This document shows, piece after piece, positions 1 to 4,580 of a stretch of DNA of 5,272 nucleotides. A program made the position numbers and the translations under genes. The notes beneath the pieces are model-generated. The model searched no databases and was not told where the DNA came from. It saw only the letters and a program-made list of their open reading frames with translations. Source of the stretch: JBGOTP01 sp041476545. GTDB taxonomy: Bacteria; Acidobacteriota; Vicinamibacteria; Vicinamibacterales; CAVVIG01. The stretch spans positions 1-5,272 of the forward strand of contig JBGOTP010000355.1 in assembly GCA_041476545.1 (NCBI GenBank), read 5' to 3'. Within the stretch, counting starts at the first letter, position 1. The number at the start of each line of letters is the position of its first letter.

Positions 1-138
1 GAACCCGTGTGAGCGACGCGTCTCACGCGGCAGTTGGGAAATCGCACCGGAGCGCCGAAATCCGCCGCAGCTCACGGAGCTGCGGCATGCCACCGACGCT
101 TCGCGAAGGGGTGATTTCCCGCGTCGTCGAACCGGTCG
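1..138 (+). repeat. Structured intergenic repeat, copy 1 (REP/MITE-like or structured RNA)
   Basis: First of two diverged copies of one element; the other lies at 4356-4492 in the same orientation. Visible parts are a 5-bp hairpin at 17-29 (CGCGT, loop CTC, ACGCG), an outer stem pairing GGGAAATC (36-43) with GATTTCCC (113-120), a short ACC/GGT extension (46-48 with 110-112), the tetranucleotide GGAG (49-52), a single-stranded block GCCGAAATCC (54-63), a 10-bp hairpin with ACG triloop (64-86), and ATGCCACC (87-94). All have counterparts at nearly the same spacing in copy 2, with compensatory changes in the stems. The repeat may extend left of the window. It lies beyond the 3' end of the DUF72 gene. 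It carries no convincing protein. The family is unidentified: a dispersed REP-like or MITE-like element, or a structured RNA, are both possible. Confidence 0.75.
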
Positions 139-309
139 CGGGCGCCACCGGCCCCGACGCGGGAGACAACCGTCGCGGACATCATGGAGTGGCGCGGCTC
201 AACGGGACGACTGCTCGTGCGGCCGTAGCCGACGCCGTCCGGCTGCCTCACGCAACAACGACTCCCGCGATACGGTTGTCACAAGTGTTTCAGCTCGAGC
301 GACCGCCGG
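139..309. other. Intergenic stretch with no gene seen
   Basis: This stretch lies between repeat copy 1 and the stop codon of the DUF72 gene. An open frame runs through it on the + strand, but the translation is Arg/Ala/Pro-rich, has no recognisable motif, and continues antisense into the DUF72 gene, so I do not call it. Small palindromes are present (GCTCGAGC at 293-300, and GACC-GCC-GGTC at 301-311 overlapping the stop). Neither is followed by a T-run, so no intrinsic terminator is supported. Confidence 0.5.
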
Positions 310-1011
310 TCAGAGTCCCAGGCGATCCATCAGCAGCCGGGCGAACTCGGGTCCCTTGCCTTCCTCTTCATGCTTGAAGTACACGAACACGTCTCGACAT
401 GCCGACGTCTCGCACGTGACCGCGTCCGCCCAGCGCTTGATGTCGTCCGGCGTGTATCCCTCATCCCGCAGACGGAAGTAGGCGTAGTCCGCGGTGATGT
501 GGACCGGCGTCGACAGTTTCTCGCTGTCGGCGATGCAGAGCGCGAGGTTCCTGATCTTCAGTCGCTCCACGACGTCGTCGTCGAACCACGACGGATGACG
601 GAACTCGAACGCGGCGCAGACCTTCGGCGGCAAGATGTCGAGAAAGGCGTCGAAGAGCGCCAGATCCTTCTTCAGGTTCGGCGGAAGCTGGAAGAGCAGC
701 GCGCCGAGCTTGTCGCCGATCGTCCCCGCCACTCGACAGAACGACGCAACCAGGTCGCCGCAATTCTTGAGGCGGCTGTCGTGGGTGATCCGGCGCGGCG
801 CCTTCAGCGTCAGCTTGTAGGGCGACGGCGTCTCGGCCGCCCACTTGGCGACCGTCGACTCGTTTGGCATCCGATAGAACGTGTAGTTGATCTCGACGGT
901 CGGGAACCGGGCCGCGTAGTACGGCAGCATCTCCGCGGCCTTCAGTTTGGCCGGATAGAAGCTCCCCTTCCACTCGGGGTAGTTATAACCAGAGGTACCA
1001 ATCCAGATCAT
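310..1011 (-). CDS. DUF72 family protein (YecE-like TIM barrel)
   Basis: The 233-residue protein matches the DUF72/YecE family over its whole length. It begins with the hallmark WIGTSGYNYPEWKGSFYP (residues 3-20), followed by VEINYTFYRMP (39-49), LFQLPP (106-111), FEFRHPSW (135-142) and a C-terminal YFRLRDEGY (178-186) and VYFKHEEEG (210-218). These are the usual strand-end motifs of this TIM-barrel family, and the length is normal to slightly short. No signal peptide or membrane segment is visible, so it is probably cytoplasmic. The biochemical role of the family is not settled and I assign no reaction. The ATG at 1011 starts just before the hallmark motif. A weak GAGAG sits about 5 nt upstream, inside the 7-bp tandem tract. 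It is transcribed away from the Sco gene and is apparently monocistronic. Confidence 0.93.
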   Translation of the reverse strand: MIWIGTSGYNYPEWKGSFYPAKLKAAEMLPYYAARFPTVEINYTFYRMPNESTVAKWAAETPSPYKLTLKAPRRITHDSRLKNCGDLVASFCRVAGTIGDKLGALLFQLPPNLKKDLALFDAFLDILPPKVCAAFEFRHPSWFDDDVVERLKIRNLALCIADSEKLSTPVHITADYAYFRLRDEGYTPDDIKRWADAVTCETSACRDVFVYFKHEEEGKGPEFARLLMDRLGL

Positions 1012-1014
1012 CGT

Positions 1015-1070
1015 AGCTCTCGGCTTTCGGCTCTCAGCTTTCGGCGCTGAACGCTGTTAACTGTAAACTA
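1015..1070. repeat. Degenerate 7-bp tandem tract in divergent spacer
   Basis: The spacer between the DUF72 and Sco genes divides cleanly into eight 7-mers: AGCTCTC, GGCTTTC, GGCTCTC, AGCTTTC, GGCGCTG, AACGCTG, TTAACTG, TAAACTA. The first four follow RGCTYTC. The rest drift toward a second type ending in ACTG. It occupies nearly the whole 64-bp spacer, so the promoters of both genes must lie in or beside it. On the minus strand it supplies the only SD-like GAGAG of the DUF72 gene. Confidence 0.7.
1064..1069 (+). promoter_or_regulatory. Possible -10 (TAAACT) placed for a leaderless start
   Basis: TAAACT fits the TANNNT -10 pattern and ends exactly 6 nt before the ATG of the Sco gene. That would put transcription start at or next to the start codon. 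No Shine-Dalgarno sequence is visible upstream of this ATG, which agrees with a leaderless message. No good -35 is seen. A TTGACA at 1071-1076 overlaps the start codon and is probably chance. Confidence 0.35.
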
Positions 1071-1075
1071 TTGAC

Positions 1076-1945
1076 ATGCGCTTTTATCTCTTTCCCGCGG
1101 GCGTGGCCCTCACACTGATGGCAGCCGGCTGCGGCAAGAAGGCTGAAGACAGCCACGAATACACGTTGCAGGGGCAGGTGCTCTCCCTCACGGCAGACCA
1201 CAAGGAAGCCAACATCAAGCACGGCGAGATCAAGGGCTTCATGCCGGGCATGACGATGCCCTACAAGGTGAGGGAGGCGAAGGAATTCGAGAGCGTCGCC
1301 CCGGGGGATCTCATCAGCGCCACGCTCGTCGTCGTGAGCAACGACGCCTATCTGCGCGACGTCAAGAAGACCGGACAGGCTCCGCTCGAACAGGCGCCGC
1401 CCGAACCGCCGGCCGCGTCTTCTGGCTTCGAATTGCTCAAAGAAGGCCAGGCGATTCCGGCCGCGCGCTTCATCGATCAGGACGGCAAGAAACGAGAGCT
1501 GGCCTCGTTCAGCGGGAAGGCGCTCGTCATCACCTTCATCTACACGCGCTGCCCGATGCCGACCTTCTGTCCGCTGATGGACCGCAACTTCGCCGCGCTT
1601 CAGGAGCGCATCAAGGCCGACCCGGCGCTCAACGTGCATCTGGTGACCGTGAGCTTCGACCCACTGACGGACACGCCTCCGGTTCTCAAGGAGCACGCAG
1701 AGAAGCTCGGCTTCGATCCGAAGATCTGGACGTTCCTGACCGGCGATCGCGATGAGATCGATCAGTTCGCGGCGCGGTTCGGCGTGTCCGTTGCGCGCGC
1801 CATGACCGATCAGAAAGACATCACCCACAACCTGCGGACCGCGATCGTCGATCGCACCGGCAATCTGGTGAAGGTCTACACCGGCAACGAGTGGACACCC
1901 GCCCAGGTCATGGCAGACATCAAGGTCCTTGTCGGAGTGGATTAG
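1076..1945 (+). CDS. Lipoprotein with CusF-like copper domain fused to Sco1/SenC domain
   Basis: A 289-residue secreted lipoprotein. The signal peptide ends in a lipobox, LMAAGC, with Cys19 as the lipidated residue. Residues about 28-95 resemble the CusF/CopC-type copper-binding domain found beside Sco proteins, with His49 and MPGMTMPY (56-63, Met56/59/61) as likely ligands. A Pro/Ala linker (about 101-116) leads to a Sco1/SenC thioredoxin-like domain (about 120-285). This has FIYTRCPMPTFCP with Cys159 and Cys165, SFDPLTDTP (193-201) and ITHNL with His251, the expected distal Cu ligand. Family knowledge suggests copper metallation or thiol reduction for CuA of cytochrome oxidase, acting at the periplasmic face of the membrane. 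Oddly, the cysteines are spaced CX5C rather than the classical CX3C. The ATG at 1076 places the signal peptide correctly. The next gene overlaps or starts just after its stop. Domain calls are strong; the exact client is unknown. Confidence 0.93.
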   Translation: MRFYLFPAGVALTLMAAGCGKKAEDSHEYTLQGQVLSLTADHKEANIKHGEIKGFMPGMTMPYKVREAKEFESVAPGDLISATLVVVSNDAYLRDVKKTGQAPLEQAPPEPPAASSGFELLKEGQAIPAARFIDQDGKKRELASFSGKALVITFIYTRCPMPTFCPLMDRNFAALQERIKADPALNVHLVTVSFDPLTDTPPVLKEHAEKLGFDPKIWTFLTGDRDEIDQFAARFGVSVARAMTDQKDITHNLRTAIVDRTGNLVKVYTGNEWTPAQVMADIKVLVGVD

Positions 1946-2657
1946 AAGCGCGTTGCCGAGCCCTCAGCCCTCGACCCTGAGCCCTGATTCTGTCACCGGC
2001 TCCAGAACATTCACGCCGCGCGAACGCCGGCTGATCGCGCGCCTGCGCACACCGCTCGACGTGCAGCGGTATCTGAACCGCCTGCCGTACAACACGGAGC
2101 CCGCCCCGGCCGGCGCGACCCTTCGCAGTTTCCGTGGTGTCGTGCGCGAGGGATGCGCACACTGTCTCGAGGCCACGTTGTTCGCCTCGGTCGTGCTCGA
2201 GCAGCACGGGTACCCGCCTCTCGTGCTCAGTTTCGAGTCGATCGACGAGCTGGACCACGTCATCTTCATCTACCGGCACTGCGGCAAATGGGGATCCGTC
2301 GCACGCTCGCGCGATCCCGGTCTTCACGGCCGGCGTCCGGTGTTCGCGACGCCGCGCGCGCTGGCCCTCAGCTACGTCGACCCCTATGTCGACTTCACGG
2401 GACGTGTGACAGGCTATGCCGTGGTCGACCTGCGGGTGCTCGGCACCTACGACTGGCGTCTCGCCGACACGAATGTGTGGAAGGTGGAACGGATGCTGCT
2501 CGACCATCCCCATCGGCGCATCGTCACATCGAACGTCCGGTACAGCCAGCTCCTGAAGCGCTATCGGGCGTTCAGGCAGAAGCACCAGGGCAGAAAGCCG
2601 ATCTACTACCGGCGGCGGGAGCGGTGGACAGAGCTGCCACAGGAATTTGGTAGTTGA
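1929..2657 (+). CDS. Transglutaminase-like conserved protein
   Basis: Up to 242 residues, with no signal peptide or membrane segment. The core resembles the transglutaminase/papain-like fold: REGCAHCLEAT with candidate nucleophile Cys79, DELDHVIFIYR with His110, and a following GKWGSVARSRDPGL with Asp129, in the right order for a Cys-His-Asp triad. Motifs such as SYVDPYVD (148-155) recall a conserved family of unknown role that I have seen in Proteobacteria and Acidobacteria. I cannot say whether it is a protease, amidase or something else. The start is uncertain. No ATG or GTG is in frame near the N terminus. TTG at 1929 would overlap the Sco gene by 17 nt, while TTG at 1953 would leave a 7-nt gap. 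Neither has a good ribosome site. The first 25 or so residues are low complexity because a 7-bp tandem tract lies within them; conserved sequence begins near residue 28. Likely co-transcribed with the Sco gene. Confidence 0.8.
   Translation: MSEWIRSALPSPQPSTLSPDSVTGSRTFTPRERRLIARLRTPLDVQRYLNRLPYNTEPAPAGATLRSFRGVVREGCAHCLEATLFASVVLEQHGYPPLVLSFESIDELDHVIFIYRHCGKWGSVARSRDPGLHGRRPVFATPRALALSYVDPYVDFTGRVTGYAVVDLRVLGTYDWRLADTNVWKVERMLLDHPHRRIVTSNVRYSQLLKRYRAFRQKHQGRKPIYYRRRERWTELPQEFGS
1958..1985. repeat. Four 7-bp GAGCCCT-type units
   Basis: The units are GAGCCCT, CAGCCCT, CGACCCT and GAGCCCT in direct tandem, with a weaker fifth (GATTCTG). They lie 12 nt after the Sco stop and inside the N-terminal coding part of the transglutaminase-like gene, where they are read as Ser/Pro-rich sequence. 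The unit length is not a multiple of three, so gain or loss of one unit would shift the frame for any start codon upstream. Confidence 0.75.
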
Positions 2658-2658
2658 G

Positions 2659-2698
2659 GAATTACCCGATTGCCCAATTCCCCGATTATCCAATTCCT
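2659..2698. repeat. Five 8-bp units between convergent stop codons
   Basis: The units GAATTACC, CGATTGCC, CAATTCCC, CGATTATC and CAATTCCT run head to tail. The array begins 2 nt after the TGA of the + strand gene and ends directly at the TAG (read on the - strand, 2701-2699) of the opposing gene, so it fills the intergenic space. It is AT-richer than its surroundings. No hairpin or T-run typical of an intrinsic terminator is present. Confidence 0.75.
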
Positions 2699-3001
2699 CT
2701 AGTCGAGGTCAAAGTCCCTTGTGGGCTTCGTGATCGGTTCCTTGTTCGCCTGCTTCAGCGCTTCCTCGAAGCGGCGGGACAACGCATCACCGCGGCCCTT
2801 TTCGGCATCGACCGACTGCTGGAAAACAGCCTCGCGCCGTTCGGCCTGCTCCGCCAGCAGACGATGGGCGTCGCTCAACTCGGGCTTGTTGCCGCGCTCG
2901 GGTTCATGATGAGAGACGATGCGGCCCAGATTCACGTCGATGACGAGCGTCGTCTGGCAACAGGGACACACGACTTCCACTTCCGACTTGAGTCGCGCCA
3001 T
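2699..3001 (-). CDS. Small Cys-motif (zinc-ribbon-like) coiled-coil protein
   Basis: A 100-residue protein without a signal peptide. The N terminus holds EVVCPCCQTTLVIDV with Cys12, Cys14 and Cys15 (CPCC), which looks like half of a zinc ribbon; His31 and His32 (VSHHEPE) could add ligands. Residues about 40-90 are rich in Glu, Arg, Ala and Leu (for example LLAEQAERREAVFQQ) and should form a helix or coiled coil. The tail is acidic (TRDFDLD). I know similar sequences only as conserved hypothetical proteins and assign no function. The ATG overlaps the stop of the upstream lipoprotein gene by one base (TGATG), and a GAGGA ribosome site lies 8 nt before it, so the start is well supported. Translation is probably coupled to the lipoprotein gene. 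With only one CXXC, metal binding would need dimerisation or the two histidines. Confidence 0.8.
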   Translation of the reverse strand: MARLKSEVEVVCPCCQTTLVIDVNLGRIVSHHEPERGNKPELSDAHRLLAEQAERREAVFQQSVDAEKGRGDALSRRFEEALKQANKEPITKPTRDFDLD

Positions 3002-3372
3002 CAGCGTTTTCCTCGCAGGGCTTCGTCGAGCGGTGTGCCCTGAAAATCCTTCTTCAATTCGACCGCCTCACCGTTACGCCGGCGCGCGTTGAGCCGCAAG
3101 TCCGTAATCTGTGCCCGCCGGAAATTGAACCGCTGTCCGTAGCCGGAGACGAAGGTGTCGAGCTGTGTCTGGAAGCGCGCGTGAGCCGCGATGGATGGCA
3201 CGAGCGCCCGGTAGTAGTTATTCACCCAGATCTCAACGTTGAGCCACTCATCGGTGGATTGGTTGTCCACCGTCAGCAGGCCGCCATCGAGTCTCATGGG
3301 CTCTTGAGGCAACGTGGGCGCGCAGGCGGCCACAAGAAGCGCCGAGAGGAGAACGACGCCAATCGCACGCAT
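3001..3372 (-). CDS. Small conserved lipoprotein of unknown function
   Basis: A 123-residue protein with a classic lipoprotein signal: Met-Arg, a hydrophobic stretch (IGVVLLSALL), and lipobox LVAAC with Cys17 as the lipidated residue. Pro at +3 and the absence of Asp at +2 would allow outer-membrane sorting in a diderm, by the E. coli rule. The mature part (about 33-110) looks like a small beta domain: LTVDNQSTDEWLNVEIWVNNYYR, then FQTQLDTFVSGYGQRFNF and ITDLRLNAR. This recalls the FxLYD-like or Ig-like beta-sandwich lipoproteins, but I do not recognise the family. It is first in a two-gene unit with the Cys-motif protein. Its ATG is 20 bp from the divergent nuclease-fold gene. No ribosome site is visible, and a TATGAT -10 lies 9 nt upstream, so the leader would be extremely short. 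Confidence 0.82.
   Translation of the reverse strand: MRAIGVVLLSALLVAACAPTLPQEPMRLDGGLLTVDNQSTDEWLNVEIWVNNYYRALVPSIAAHARFQTQLDTFVSGYGQRFNFRRAQITDLRLNARRRNGEAVELKKDFQGTPLDEALRGKR
3010..3014 (-). promoter_or_regulatory. Ribosome binding site (GAGGA) of the Cys-motif gene
   Basis: On the minus strand GAGGA lies 8 nt before the ATG at 3001, inside the last codons of the lipoprotein gene. It is the clearest Shine-Dalgarno sequence I found in the window and supports the overlapping TGATG start. Confidence 0.6.
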
Positions 3373-3380
3373 GGGGCCAC

Positions 3381-3387
3381 TATCATA
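3381..3387. promoter_or_regulatory. Two-way -10 element (TATCATA / TATGATA)
   Basis: The 20-bp spacer between two divergent starts holds TATCATA. Read on +, TATCAT (3381-3386) ends 6 nt before the GTG at 3393. Read on -, TATGAT (3387-3382) ends 9 nt before the ATG at 3372. Both fit the sigma-70-type -10, and both would give leaderless or near-leaderless messages. No -35 is evident; any such site would lie inside the opposite coding region. Confidence 0.45.
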
Positions 3388-3392
3388 GCGTA

Positions 3393-4112
3393 GTGAGTCC
3401 GGCCACCTCGATCCGCATCGTCACCTACAACGTGCACCGGTGTCGCGGGATGGACCGCCGCACGCGGCCGGAACGCGTCGCCGCGGTTCTCAGCGCCATC
3501 GGTGCGGACATCATCGCCCTCCAGGAGGTGCTCGGCCCGGGTCCGAGCGGTGGAGGCCAGGCCGCTGCGATCGGTGCCGCGCTCGGCATGGGCTGGGTCA
3601 TGGCGCCGGCACGCCATTTTCGGGGACATCAGTTCGGCAATGTCGTGCTCAGCCGTTTTCCGATCGCCAACCATCTCCAGCACAATCTGACGTGGAAGAC
3701 GTGTGAGCCGCGCTGTCTGCAACGGGTGGAAGTGCTGGTCCAGGGACACACGCTGCACCTCTACAACGTCCATCTCGGCACCGCGCTCCTCGAACGACGG
3801 TATCAAGCGGAGCGTCTCGCGGCGATTGTGTCGGACAGACACGTGGGCGGGACGAAGCTGGTCCTCGGCGACTTCAACGAATGGATGCGCGGGCTGACGA
3901 CCACCCTGCTGAGCAGCAAGTTGAAGAGCGTGGACCTGCGCGACTATCTGAAGCGGCGTTTCACGTACCCGGGCCTGTTTCCGATTCTTCACCTCGACCA
4001 CATCTACTACACCGGTCACCTGGAGATCGCCGGCATCGAGCTGCCGCGCACGCGGCTCTCGCTCGTCGCGTCCGATCACCTGCCCCTCGTCGCGGACGTC
4101 AGGATCGGGTAG
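3393..4112 (+). CDS. Endonuclease/exonuclease/phosphatase (EEP) family protein
   Basis: A 239-residue protein with every signature of the EEP (DNase I/sphingomyelinase/inositol phosphatase) fold in order: TYNVH (Asn13), LQEV (Glu45, metal), LYNVHLG (His127), GDFNEW (Asp160, Asn162), LDHIYY (Asp202) and SDHLPL (Asp228, catalytic His229). An active Mg-dependent phosphodiesterase is therefore expected. The RCRGMD that follows the first motif and the compact length resemble the YbhP-type subgroup, which in enterobacteria sits beside cardiolipin synthase ClsB; no such synthase is in this window. The substrate (DNA, lipid or sugar phosphate) cannot be told. No signal peptide is visible, so it is probably cytoplasmic. 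GTG at 3393 starts close before the first strand and is the most upstream sensible start; it has no ribosome site and may be leaderless. It faces the desaturase gene convergently. Confidence 0.92.
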   Translation: MSPATSIRIVTYNVHRCRGMDRRTRPERVAAVLSAIGADIIALQEVLGPGPSGGGQAAAIGAALGMGWVMAPARHFRGHQFGNVVLSRFPIANHLQHNLTWKTCEPRCLQRVEVLVQGHTLHLYNVHLGTALLERRYQAERLAAIVSDRHVGGTKLVLGDFNEWMRGLTTTLLSSKLKSVDLRDYLKRRFTYPGLFPILHLDHIYYTGHLEIAGIELPRTRLSLVASDHLPLVADVRIG

Positions 4113-4113
4113 C

Positions 4114-4126
4114 GGCCGTCTCGGCC
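4114..4126 (+). other. Small hairpin just after the EEP stop codon
   Basis: GGCCG (4114-4118), loop TCT, CGGCC (4122-4126), beginning 2 nt after the stop. No T-run follows, so it is not a standard intrinsic terminator. It could slow 3' decay or be chance in GC-rich DNA. Confidence 0.3.
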
Positions 4127-4355
4127 ACCAGACTCCGTTGCCGTTGTGCCTGTCGGCCGCAGTGGCGCGCGCAGCGATCGCCCGAGTGGCTGCGACCGAT
4201 TTGGCGTGCTGGGCTGGCGGCCGGACGACATCGGCGGCAGCCCCCGGTCACCGATCGTATGCCGCGATCGGCGATCGCCGGCGACCGGACGACGTCGACC
4301 ACGATTGAGTTTGTCACCTCATTGGTGTCCGAAGCCAAGAACGTGCTGCGGCAGC
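4127..4355. other. Gene-free GC-rich stretch with nested hairpins
   Basis: No convincing gene lies here. Frames that remain open give Arg-rich translations without motifs. The stretch holds several CGATCG hexamers (4175, 4252, 4265, 4272). CCGATCG (4251-4257) pairs with CGATCGG (4265-4271) across a 7-nt loop, enclosed by CCGGTC (4244-4249) and GACCGG (4283-4288). An overlapping 12-bp perfect palindrome, CGGCGATCGCCG (4269-4280), would compete with that fold. No function is assigned. Confidence 0.4.
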
Positions 4356-4492
4356 GAACGTTGCGAGCGGCGCGTCCCGCGCGACAGTCGGGAAACCGAA
4401 TCGTAGGGCCGAAATCCGCGGCAACTCACGGAGTTGCCGCATGCCGCCAGCAGATCCCGAGATGAGGTTTCCCGCGCCGTCGAGCGGTTCGC
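4356..4492 (+). repeat. Structured intergenic repeat, copy 2 (REP/MITE-like or structured RNA)
   Basis: Second copy of the element at 1-138, same orientation. It has a 5-bp hairpin at 4371-4383 (CGCGT, CCC, GCGCG, closing with a T-G pair), an outer stem GGGAAACC (4390-4397) with GGTTTCCC (4466-4473), a tandem GA/GA internal loop then ATC/GAT (4400-4402 with 4461-4463), GTAG (4403-4406), GCCGAAATCC (4408-4417), a 10-bp ACG-triloop hairpin (4418-4440) and ATGCCGCC (4441-4448). The distance from the outer stem start to the central hairpin is 28 nt in both copies. It lies between the convergent 3' ends of the EEP and desaturase genes. Confidence 0.75.
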
Positions 4493-4557
4493 CGAGCAGC
4501 ATGTTTCTGGCGTGACGCTGACGACGTGACAAAGTCGGACGCCGCGACACCGTCTGG

Positions 4558-4580
4558 AAAAAGTGTTCTAGCAGGCTAGA
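4558..4580 (-). terminator. Weak terminator-like inverted repeat at the desaturase stop
   Basis: TCTAGC (4567-4572) and GCTAGA (4575-4580) form a near-perfect palindrome overlapping the TAG stop. On the minus strand it is followed, after ACAC, by TTTTT (4562-4558). The stem is short, only partly GC, and set back from the T-run, so termination would be inefficient at best. Confidence 0.3.

Noticed and set aside
64..86. ACG loop suggesting a guanidine-II (mini-ykkC) riboswitch
   Set aside because: That motif needs two hairpins with ACGR tetraloops directly upstream of a transporter gene. Here one long hairpin closes on an ACG triloop, and both copies are in 3' flanks.
36..94. Resemblance of the repeat to a cobalamin riboswitch (GGGAA followed by GCCGAAATCC)
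   Set aside because: The B12 box (GCCACTG) and the conserved CCCGCAAC core are missing, the GGGAAA is in a long outer stem, and no B12-related gene follows either copy.
283..294. AAGTGTTTCAGC resembling AAGTGTTCTAGC at 4561-4572, both just past minus-strand stop codons
   Set aside because: Ten of twelve bases match, but the distances from the stops differ and there is no shared flanking structure; probably chance.
9..377. 122-residue open frame on the + strand
   Set aside because: It runs through the structured repeat and antisense into the DUF72 gene; composition is Arg/Ala/Pro-rich with no motif.
1071..1076. TTGACA as a perfect -35 box
   Set aside because: It overlaps the Sco ATG and would only drive transcription starting inside the gene.
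1034..1828. 264-residue open frame antisense to the Sco gene
   Set aside because: It is a GC-rich shadow of a well-supported gene, with no recognisable domain.
3294..4079. 261-residue open frame antisense to the EEP gene
   Set aside because: The + strand frame carries the full set of EEP catalytic motifs; the antisense product has none.
4099..4338. 79-residue minus-strand open frame in the EEP-desaturase gap
   Set aside because: Arg/Ser/Ala-rich, no ribosome site or domain, and it overlaps GC-rich hairpins. A lone CxxC in it is most likely chance.
4308..4535. AGTTTGTCAC (4308-4317) and GTGACAAAGT (4526-4535) as terminal inverted repeats of an element around copy 2
   Set aside because: The match is 9 of 10 over a long distance, and copy 1 has its nearby TTGTCAC (276-282) at a different distance and opposite orientation relative to the repeat.
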